Positions 8,359 through 15,276 of a stretch of 55,163 nucleotides of DNA are shown here, piece after piece. Position 1 is the first letter of the stretch, and each line of letters opens with the position of its first letter. The notes beneath the pieces are model-generated. The model was not told where the DNA came from. It was given only the letters and a program-made list of their open reading frames with translations, and ran no database searches. The stretch spans positions 1-55,163 of the forward strand of contig CALCST010000032.1 in NCBI GenBank assembly GCA_937894065.1. Direction: 5' to 3'. This DNA comes from an uncultured Parabacteroides sp. (GTDB lineage: Bacteria; Bacteroidota; Bacteroidia; Bacteroidales; Tannerellaceae). The position numbers and the translations under genes are program-made.

Positions 8359-8703
8359 TTACTTCACTTTAGCAACGATTGCTTTGAAAGCTTCAGGATG
8401 GTTAACTGCTAAGTCAGCCAAAACCTTACGATTGATTTCGATACCTGCAGCGTGCAAAGCACCCATCAAACGAGAATAAGACATACCTTCCAAACGAGCT
8501 GCAGCATTGATACGCTGAATCCACAATGCACGGAAGTTACGTTTTTTGTTTCGACGGTCGCGGAATGCATAAGTTAAACCTTTTTCCCATGTATTTTTGG
8601 CTACTGTCCAAACGTTTTTACGAGCACCGTAATAACCACGGGTAAGTTTCAAAATGCGCTTTCTTTTTGCTCTTGAAGCAACATGATTTACTGATCTAGG
8701 CAT
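8359..8703 (-). CDS. rplT: 50S ribosomal protein L20
   Basis: A 114-residue basic protein starting MPRSVNHVASRAKRKRILKL, with YYGARKNVWTVAK, YAFRDRRNKKRNFR and LWIQRINAAAR, all diagnostic of L20. It binds 23S rRNA early in 50S assembly and in several bacteria also represses its own operon by binding mRNA. It is the last gene of the thrS-infC-rpmI-rplT operon. It is preceded by an unusually structured 110-base spacer that may be its own regulatory site. Confidence 0.97.
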   Translation of the reverse strand: MPRSVNHVASRAKRKRILKLTRGYYGARKNVWTVAKNTWEKGLTYAFRDRRNKKRNFRALWIQRINAAARLEGMSYSRLMGALHAAGIEINRKVLADLAVNHPEAFKAIVAKVK

Positions 8704-8724
8704 AATTCTAATCTGTTTTGAATG

Positions 8725-8806
8725 TTAGCGCCATCACTTCAAACCGAAGGATGAACTTAATTTGCTAAAAATTCGGTTAATAAAAATCTTGTAAAAAACT
8801 CGCTAA
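8725..8806 (-). promoter_or_regulatory. Structured RNA element between rpmI and rplT; candidate L20 autoregulatory site
   Basis: The spacer transcript can fold into two nested helices: outer TTAGCG/CGCTAA (8801-8806 with 8725-8730) and inner AACCGAA/TTCGGTT (8772-8778 with 8742-8748). Both are perfect and lie just upstream of the rplT start. Known L20 control sites in E. coli and Bacillus mimic the rRNA binding site and lie upstream of rpmI or infC; placement here is inferred, not shown. Confidence 0.45.
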
Positions 8807-8813
8807 TTAAAAA

Positions 8814-9011
8814 TTACTTCATGCAAAGCATTTTCTTTACATTGTTCACATCTACGTTTGCAACCAAACCAGTGTGAGTCAAATTTCTCTTCTGCTTTTT
8901 AGTCTTTTTTGTTAGAATGTGACTTTTAAAAGCGTGTTTTCTCTTGATTTTACCTGTTCCGGTAAGAGCGAATCTTTTTTTGGCACCGGAATTAGTCTTC
9001 ATCTTAGGCAT
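8814..9011 (-). CDS. rpmI: 50S ribosomal protein L35
   Basis: A 65-residue basic protein with the L35 signature MPKMKTNSGAKKRFALTGTG near the start and KRKHAFKSHILTKKTKKQKR in the middle. Located between infC and rplT, the standard order of this translation operon. The length matches the family. Confidence 0.97.
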   Translation of the reverse strand: MPKMKTNSGAKKRFALTGTGKIKRKHAFKSHILTKKTKKQKRNLTHTGLVANVDVNNVKKMLCMK

Positions 9012-9078
9012 TTTCCAAATATATTTAATTAATTAAACTTTAGTTTATCCGAGGCTTTGCAGCCTCGGACATTTTTTC

Positions 9079-9672
9079 TCAGTCTTCTTTTTTCTCAGCT
9101 TCTTCCTTTGCAGGAGCTGCTGCAGGCTTTTTAGCAGATTTCGGAGCACCAGCCTTCTTTGGTGTAAGCATGATAATCATACGCTTTCCTTCCAACAAAG
9201 GCATCTGTTCAACTTTTCCGTAATCTTCCAAGTCATTTGCAAAACGAAGCAATAACACTTCTCCCTGTTCTTTAAACAAGATTGAACGTCCCTTGAAGAA
9301 CACATAAGCTTTAACCTTTGCTCCTTCTTCCAAGAAACCTTTGGCATGCTTCAATTTAAAATCATAATCATGATCATCAGTCTGAGGTCCGAAACGAATC
9401 TCTTTCACTACAACCTTGACAGATTTAGCCTTCTGTTCTTTCAGACGTTTCTTCTGCTGATACAGGAACTTCTGATAATCAATCACTCTACAAACGGGAG
9501 GCGCAGCATTAGGTGAAATCTCAACCAAGTCCAAACCCTGTTCTTCGGCGATCTTCAGTGCCTGAGAAGTGGGATACACACCTTGCTCTACATTGTCACC
9601 GACTAATCGAACTTCACGAACGCGAATACGTTCGTTAATTCTGTACTGCTCTTTCGGATTGTCATTCTTCAT
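9079..9672 (-). CDS. infC: Translation initiation factor IF-3
   Basis: IF-3 binds the 30S subunit, keeps subunits apart and checks the initiator tRNA-start codon match. The 197 residues show the N-domain opening YRINERIRVREVRLVGDN, SPNAAPPVCRVIDYQKFLYQ, and the C-domain VKEIRFGPQTDDHDYDFKLKHA region with KAYVFFKGRS. The C-terminal tail (PAAAPAKEEAEKKED) is an Ala/Lys/Glu-rich extension common in Bacteroidetes. I start at ATG 9672; one codon upstream is an in-frame TTG with no advantage. So this gene does not use the rare AUU start by which E. coli infC is controlled. Confidence 0.96.
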   Translation of the reverse strand: MKNDNPKEQYRINERIRVREVRLVGDNVEQGVYPTSQALKIAEEQGLDLVEISPNAAPPVCRVIDYQKFLYQQKKRLKEQKAKSVKVVVKEIRFGPQTDDHDYDFKLKHAKGFLEEGAKVKAYVFFKGRSILFKEQGEVLLLRFANDLEDYGKVEQMPLLEGKRMIIMLTPKKAGAPKSAKKPAAAPAKEEAEKKED

Positions 9673-9729
9673 CAAAAATGATTTCTTTCTCCTTTTTTAA
9701 GTTATTACTTGTTTTTATATGTCACTTTT

Positions 9730-11670
9730 TTACCAGCGGTTCATCATTTCATCAACCTCACTGTTCAAAAGCGCTGCAAAGTTAGCAATTTTCATTGAAC
9801 CTTTATCACCTTCGCCCTGTTTTCTTACAGAAACTTCACCATTTTCTGCTTCTTTTTCACCTACAATAAGCATATATGGTACTCTTTTCATCTCATTGTC
9901 GCGAATTTTGCGTCCAATCTTCTCATTTCTGTCATCAACAAGAACACGGATATCGTGTTTCTTCAATTCTTTTGCTACACTCTTTGCATAGTCATTGAAG
10001 CGTTCGCTGATAGGCAAAATACATACCTGATCCGGAGTCAACCACAATGGGAACTTACCAGCAGTATGTTCAATCAACACAGCAACGAAACGTTCCATTG
10101 AACCGAACGGTGCACGGTGAATCATAACCGGACGATGTTTCTGGTTGTCCTCACCTGTATATTCAAGTTCGAAGCGCTCTGGCAAGTTATAGTCAACCTG
10201 GATTGTACCCAACTGCCAACGACGGCCGATAGCATCCTTAACCATGAAGTCAAGTTTAGGACCGTAGAATGCAGCTTCACCGTATTCAATCTTAGCAGGA
10301 AGACCTTTTTCCTGACAAGCTTCGATGATTGCTTGTTCTGCTTTTTCCCAGTTTTCTTCACTACCGATATATTTTTCACGGTTCACTTTGTCACGCAAAG
10401 AAATCTGAGCCTCGAAGTTTTCGAAATTCATTGATTTGAACACTACAGAAATAATATCCATAACATTCAAAAATTCTTCCTTAACCTGGTCTGCACGGCA
10501 GAAAATATGCGCATCATCCTGAGTAAAGCTTCTTACACGTGTCAATCCGTGCAACTCGCCACTCTGTTCGTAACGGCAAACTGTACCGAATTCAGCAAGA
10601 CGCAAAGGAAGATCCTTGTATGAACGAGGAGAATTCTTGAAAATCATACAGTGATGAGGACAGTTCATCGGTTTCAAGAAATATTCTTCTCCTTCTTCCG
10701 GTGTATGGATTGGCTGGAATGAATCCTTACCATATTTAGCATAATGTCCGGAAGTTATATAAAGCAATTTGTTTCCAATTGGAGGACAAATCACTTCCTG
10801 ATAATCATAACGTGCCTGAATTCTGCGCAAGAAATCCTGCAAACGCAAGCGAAGAGCAGTTCCTTTTGGCAACCACATTGGCAAACCTTTACCTACAGTA
10901 TCAGAGAACATGAACAAATCAAGTTCCTTACCAATCTTTCTGTGGTCACGTTTCTTTGCTTCTTCAAGCATAGCCAAATACTCATCGAGCATTTTCTTCT
11001 TAGGGAATGTGATAGCATACAAACGAACAAGCTGTTTGCGCTTTTCATCACCACGCCAATATGCACCAGCAACACTAAGAACTTTTACGGCTTTGATATA
11101 TGATGTGTTAGGAAGATGCGGACCACGGCAAAGGTCTGTAAATGCACCCTGCGTATAAGTGGTGATTGTTCCATCTTCCAACTCGTTGATCAATTCAACT
11201 TTGTATTCTTCGTTTCTTCCGCCAAACATAGCCAAAGCGTCAGCCTTGGTGATATCCTGACGTACGATAGCTTCTTTGCGGGCAACAAGCTCCATCATCT
11301 TTGCCTCGATGGTTGCAAAATCGCTATCTTTAATAACTCCTTCACCCGGATCTACATCATAGTAGAATCCATTTTCAATAGCCGGACCGATACCGAACTT
11401 GATTCCAGGGTACAACTCCTGCAAAGCTTCAGCCATCAGGTGGGCACTTGAATGCCAGAATGCGTGCTTGCCTTCTGGGTCTTCCCACTTGAACAGTTTT
11501 ACACTTGCATCCTCGTTTATAGGACGAGTCAAATCCCAGATTTCACCGTTCACACTTGCAGCCAAGACATCCTGAGCCAATCGTGAGCTGATGCTTTCTG
11601 CAATCTGCATTGCAGTTGTTCCTTCAGCATATTCTCTTACGGAATTATCCGGAAATGTAATCTTAATCAT
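9730..11670 (-). CDS. thrS: Threonyl-tRNA synthetase
   Basis: Charges tRNA-Thr and edits mischarged serine. The 646 residues contain an N-terminal TGS domain (1-60), the SAD editing domain with HSSAHLMAEAL and DLCRGPHLPNT, the class II catalytic core (TSGHYAKYGKDSF, FLKPMNCPHHC, GELHGLTRVRSFTQDDAH, RAPFGSMERF) and the anticodon-binding domain (VDDRNEKIGRKIRDNE). First gene of the thrS-infC-rpmI-rplT operon, 57 bases ahead of infC, with its own promoter. No T-box or other leader riboswitch is visible in the short leader. Confidence 0.97.
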   Translation of the reverse strand: MIKITFPDNSVREYAEGTTAMQIAESISSRLAQDVLAASVNGEIWDLTRPINEDASVKLFKWEDPEGKHAFWHSSAHLMAEALQELYPGIKFGIGPAIENGFYYDVDPGEGVIKDSDFATIEAKMMELVARKEAIVRQDITKADALAMFGGRNEEYKVELINELEDGTITTYTQGAFTDLCRGPHLPNTSYIKAVKVLSVAGAYWRGDEKRKQLVRLYAITFPKKKMLDEYLAMLEEAKKRDHRKIGKELDLFMFSDTVGKGLPMWLPKGTALRLRLQDFLRRIQARYDYQEVICPPIGNKLLYITSGHYAKYGKDSFQPIHTPEEGEEYFLKPMNCPHHCMIFKNSPRSYKDLPLRLAEFGTVCRYEQSGELHGLTRVRSFTQDDAHIFCRADQVKEEFLNVMDIISVVFKSMNFENFEAQISLRDKVNREKYIGSEENWEKAEQAIIEACQEKGLPAKIEYGEAAFYGPKLDFMVKDAIGRRWQLGTIQVDYNLPERFELEYTGEDNQKHRPVMIHRAPFGSMERFVAVLIEHTAGKFPLWLTPDQVCILPISERFNDYAKSVAKELKKHDIRVLVDDRNEKIGRKIRDNEMKRVPYMLIVGEKEAENGEVSVRKQGEGDKGSMKIANFAALLNSEVDEMMNRW

Positions 11671-11705
11671 ATTCTGTTCACTAAAAATTTCTTTTATTCA
11701 GTTTG

Positions 11706-11736
11706 CAAAGTTAATATTTCTTTTTAAGGAAAGAAA
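11706..11736 (-). promoter_or_regulatory. Promoter of thrS
   Basis: On the minus strand TTTC (11733-11736), 19-bp spacer and TAACTTTG (11706-11713) fit the Bacteroides pattern with one mismatch in the -33 box. The expected start near 11699 leaves a leader of about 28 bases. Confidence 0.6.
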
Positions 11737-11807
11737 TTTTTGCTGACTAATATTCTTGAATTTTGACTTGTAATAAAATTTGAGTTATATTACCTTCTCA
11801 AATATAT

Positions 11808-12065
11808 CCGACCCCATTACCGAATACGTCCGTATATATTTCTCCGTGGGGCAATATATATTCTTTCGCGGGGTCGGACCTACAAAAAATATCTTCAGAA
11901 CTTTTTGAAAGCGCTTCTGCACATATTTCGGATTTTTTCCGATTACGAATCTTTCAGTCAGAAAAATAGTTCTCCCCCAAAAAGGATACTACCTTTTCAA
12001 AAAAAGCTCGTTATGTTTTTCCCAAAACATAGTTATGTTTTTTCTGAAACACTACGAGCTTTTTT
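11808..12065. repeat. Degenerate intergenic array with 22-nt period
   Basis: This fills most of the 412-base gap between thrS and the M1 peptidase gene. Two adjacent pairs of 22-mers are clearly related: 11830-11851 with 11852-11873 (CCGTATATATTTCTCCGTGG / CAATATATATTCTTTCGCGG, each ending GG) and 12010-12031 with 12032-12053 (both beginning GTTATGTTTTT). The sequence between them can be divided into 22-mers without indels, but similarity there is weak. Inverted elements are embedded: CCGACCCC at 11808-11815 can pair with GGGGTCGG at 11870-11877, and its CCCCA also with TGGGG at 11847-11851. Confidence 0.5.
12000..12065 (-). terminator. Long-hairpin terminator of the M1 aminopeptidase gene
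   Basis: A perfect 12-bp inverted repeat (12000-12011 with 12054-12065, core GCTCGT/ACGAGC) encloses two 22-nt repeat units, one of which folds into its own hairpin (TATGTTTT/AAAACATA). The minus-strand 3' arm ends in T6, 18 bases after the peptidase stop. Confidence 0.65.
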
Positions 12066-12082
12066 CTCCCATATTTATTCCA

Positions 12083-14623
12083 TCATCTATACAAATGATC
12101 AGCCTGTTGCTTAAGCTTGCTTATCAGCAGATAATTCATATCTGGATTTTCTTTAAGGAAAGCATCAACCTCACTCTTTGCTGCTTCCGAATGATGTCCG
12201 GACAAAAGAGCACGCAACCACGCTGTTGGGAAAAATATATCTCCCGTTTTCTGAACTTCAGGAAGAATATCCAATGCCGGTCTGATATATTTTACCGCTT
12301 CATTCTGGCGCAACGGATGATTAAGATATCTCAAAGCTAACGATGCCCACGGCTCAACACGCCTGTTCTCCGCTTTAAGCAATGAATTGAAGGCGCTGTC
12401 ACGCACAGATTCCAACGGCGAAACAGCCGGAGATATAAACTCAAATTCCTGCAGACGGTCGGCATTCGAGAATCTTGCAGTCTGTGTCTTCATTATATTC
12501 TCATATTCATCAGGCATTCTCACTGAAAGTTCGTATGCCATATTCACATAATCGTTTTCAGACAAAGAACATCCGCGAGGAGCTTTCTGATTCTTCCATA
12601 CATTATATATATATGTATTGGCATTCTTACTGCCGGACAGACTGACATACTTACGGAAAGCCTGCAAACGGAGTGACTTGTCCTGCTGATTCGTAATCTC
12701 ACCCATCAATGCTTTCTCCACAATTTCAGAGTTCACAGGAAACAGAGTTTGAGCTTGCGACATATATCCCAATGCCATTGTATAAAGCAACTTGTTCTTT
12801 TCCTTCGGAATATATGAAAGCATGGATTTGATATAGTTCTCTGACGAGATGGATTTATTGATTACATTCTCAAACAATGTAATAAGAACAGAACCTTTCA
12901 GCACCTCAGAGCTTGCCGTATCCAAAACATTAAACAACGCGTCAGCTTCAGAATTGTCAATCAGGAAATATCCATACCCTATTCCGTCCGCATTAGGAAT
13001 AACAACAGACTTCTCTCCTGCTTCAAAAGGTAAATCTACAATGATTTCTGATGTATCTGATGTCATGCAGACATTAAGCTCTGCTTCTTTGTCACCATTT
13101 TTCACGATATACTTAAGATTCTGTGGCCACAAACGTCCTTTTTCCTGCGGATCAGATTGTCTGACAACAAGCCGCGAATCTTCACAACGCGCCTGAATTG
13201 TAGGCATGCAGTTTTCCTTCACCCATATATGGCTCCACTGTTCAAGGTCTGAATCAGTATACTTATCCAAAATCGAAATCAGATTATCCCAAGTAGCATT
13301 GCCATAGGCATAAGTATTCAAATATTCCTGTATGCCTTTTCTGAAAGCATCATCACCAAGAAGCTGAACCAGCTTTTCCATCACAATAGGCGACTTGTTA
13401 TATATAATATTACTATATATAAGGCCTGCATTCGACAAATTGTCCAATGGTTGTTGGATAGGCATAGCACCAGCAGTTCTGTCTTCCGAATATGAAGGCG
13501 GGAAATAGTCCTGGATGAAGTTCAGACGATGATTTATTGTCGGAAACATTGACTGAACCATTTTCGAAGCGAAATAGTTGGCAAAAACTTCCTTAGTCCA
13601 TACATCGTCAAACCAAGCCATTGTTACGAAATCACCAAACCACATATGCGCTGTTTCATGTGCTATCAAAGAGCTGCGGGCAAGTTCTTCGTTCAACGTA
13701 GGATTTTCATTCAGAAAGATAGTTCGGTCTGCATATAATGTTGCTCCTGTATGTTCCATTCCACCATATTGGAAACCCGGAAGAACGATAAGATCATATT
13801 TACTGAAAGGATAATTTATACCGGTATAATTTTCCATCCATTCCAAAGCATCAAAAACCTGTGAAGCAATAACCGGTGTTTGAGAAACTTTTTCAGGATT
13901 ATTTTCCCTATGATACAGGCTTATCGAACGATTTCCACGTGTAAACGTCTCATACTTAAGTTTTCCTGCAACGAATGAGAATAAGTAAGTGCTCAATGGC
14001 TCTGTCTCGCCAAACGACAAAAGTTTTCTTCCTGGTCTAGACAGTGTATCCAATGAAGAAACTGCGGAATTAGAAACAGCATTCCAACTGATAGGAATAT
14101 CCAGAGATAATGAGTATTTAGCCTTGATATCAGGTTGGTCGAAACACGGAAAAAGCGTTCTTGCTCTGTCCGGCACAAGCAATGTGTAAAGGAATTCATC
14201 CCTGCGATTCAAAGACTGGTCGTTGGCTTTGAATGTTATCACAGCCTCATTCGTTCCGGCATGTGTAACTGATTTATTGCCTAAAGAAACGATATGCTCA
14301 TTAACAACACCAAACTTAATTGGCGATTCATTTACCACAACCGACTCAATCTGAGAAGAATCAGCACGGAAGTCAATCATCAATGGCTCAGGCTTATCCT
14401 GAATCCATCTTAGTTTGGCTACTCCGACGACAGGTTCTTCCTTACTTTCAGGAATTCTGAAAGACAAATCATACTTTACTTCCAGAAAGTGTGTTTTTCT
14501 GAACTCTGCAAGTTCCTTGCTTACTCCCGGCTCTGTAATGTATATATTATGCTCTTTCAAATTCGAACAGGAGGATGAAACAAATAAGGCAAATGTGCCC
14601 AGTGCAACAAACAAACCTTTCAT
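12083..14623 (-). CDS. M1-family zinc aminopeptidase, lipoprotein
   Basis: An 846-residue exported peptidase that trims N-terminal residues from peptides. The signal peptide ends in a lipobox (SSSC, Cys19), so it should be lipid-anchored in the envelope. The zinc site is intact: HETAH at 322-326 and the second-shell Glu345 in WTKEVFANYF. The substrate-binding GAMEN motif reads GGMEH (287-291), with His replacing the usual Asn. The N-terminal beta-saddle, thermolysin-like core and a long C-terminal helical domain fit the length of the family. Its start overlaps the DUF4268 stop by four bases, so the pair is translationally coupled. Confidence 0.93.
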   Translation of the reverse strand: MKGLFVALGTFALFVSSSCSNLKEHNIYITEPGVSKELAEFRKTHFLEVKYDLSFRIPESKEEPVVGVAKLRWIQDKPEPLMIDFRADSSQIESVVVNESPIKFGVVNEHIVSLGNKSVTHAGTNEAVITFKANDQSLNRRDEFLYTLLVPDRARTLFPCFDQPDIKAKYSLSLDIPISWNAVSNSAVSSLDTLSRPGRKLLSFGETEPLSTYLFSFVAGKLKYETFTRGNRSISLYHRENNPEKVSQTPVIASQVFDALEWMENYTGINYPFSKYDLIVLPGFQYGGMEHTGATLYADRTIFLNENPTLNEELARSSLIAHETAHMWFGDFVTMAWFDDVWTKEVFANYFASKMVQSMFPTINHRLNFIQDYFPPSYSEDRTAGAMPIQQPLDNLSNAGLIYSNIIYNKSPIVMEKLVQLLGDDAFRKGIQEYLNTYAYGNATWDNLISILDKYTDSDLEQWSHIWVKENCMPTIQARCEDSRLVVRQSDPQEKGRLWPQNLKYIVKNGDKEAELNVCMTSDTSEIIVDLPFEAGEKSVVIPNADGIGYGYFLIDNSEADALFNVLDTASSEVLKGSVLITLFENVINKSISSENYIKSMLSYIPKEKNKLLYTMALGYMSQAQTLFPVNSEIVEKALMGEITNQQDKSLRLQAFRKYVSLSGSKNANTYIYNVWKNQKAPRGCSLSENDYVNMAYELSVRMPDEYENIMKTQTARFSNADRLQEFEFISPAVSPLESVRDSAFNSLLKAENRRVEPWASLALRYLNHPLRQNEAVKYIRPALDILPEVQKTGDIFFPTAWLRALLSGHHSEAAKSEVDAFLKENPDMNYLLISKLKQQADHLYR

Positions 14624-15078
14624 ACTTCTTTCAGATATTCAGCAATACTCATAAAATTCCTTTCCAACAAATACATCTGTCTAGCCATAAAAGAGAAGAA
14701 TTCGCCCCAATCCGAGCGACGGTGGAAATCTATACCTTCTTTCTTAGTATATATACGCGCCACCTGATTCCCGGTTTCTCTGGTATAACAAATATCCCAA
14801 ATCAAACCTTCAGGAAAATCTTTCTCTAAAACTTCTTTATACCAAGTAAGTTTTTCAAAAGCCTCTAGTCTTTCATCTTCCTGACGGTGATTAACTTCAA
14901 GTATTACGTAAGCTCCGTTTCTGTTGACGTCGAACTTCAGCTCCATCCCTTTTACCTTGGTATTATATAAAACCCACATTTTGCGACGGCGGCGCAAATA
15001 TGGCTGAACTTCACAATAAGCGGCAAAGCTTTCCCAAAACTCTACTTTAAGTTTCTTTAGCTCGTCTTTACTATACAT
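14620..15078 (-). CDS. DUF4268-family protein
   Basis: A 152-residue soluble protein resembling the DUF4268 domain: FWESFAAYCEVQPYL near the start, GMELKFDVNRNGAYVILEV in the middle and LIWDICYTRETG later. Acidic/basic surface, no signal peptide, no membrane segment. The domain is sometimes attached to restriction-like nucleases, but here it stands alone and its function is unknown. It is translationally coupled to the M1 peptidase gene by an ATGA overlap. Its leader contains copies of the octamer repeat family. Confidence 0.75.
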   Translation of the reverse strand: MYSKDELKKLKVEFWESFAAYCEVQPYLRRRRKMWVLYNTKVKGMELKFDVNRNGAYVILEVNHRQEDERLEAFEKLTWYKEVLEKDFPEGLIWDICYTRETGNQVARIYTKKEGIDFHRRSDWGEFFSFMARQMYLLERNFMSIAEYLKEV

Positions 15079-15134
15079 ATTTATATATTATGGATTAATC
15101 TATTATTTAAGTTTCGCAAGTTGCTCAACTTAAA

Positions 15135-15211
15135 AGTTGACAAGGTTAAAACACTTATAACCACAAATATTATTATCTAAAAACTTTTATCAACTCGCCT
15201 TCTTGTCAACT
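15135..15211. repeat. Octamer-family inverted repeat upstream of the DUF4268 gene
   Basis: AGTTGACAAG (15135-15144) and its exact complement CTTGTCAACT (15202-15211) face each other across 57 bases, with a further CTCGTCAACTT copy to the right. The units are the same (G/T)TGAC(G/A)AG octamers found at 33096, 34841 and 36019. Confidence 0.7.
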
Positions 15212-15276
15212 CGTCAACTTATTATTACAAGTTTAACCTCTCAAACCCAAGTCAATTATCAAATAGCAGGATATTA

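Noticed and set aside
9673..9675. TTG start for infC one codon upstream of ATG
   Set aside because: ATG at 9672 gives the expected N terminus; the TTG adds nothing.
10117..11451. Several ORFs of 80-120 codons opposite thrS
   Set aside because: They are antisense shadows of a highly conserved gene, with no family resemblance.
11808..11877. T-box or riboswitch controlling thrS
   Set aside because: The structure lies upstream of the predicted thrS promoter, so it would not be in the leader, and no T-box sequence is seen.
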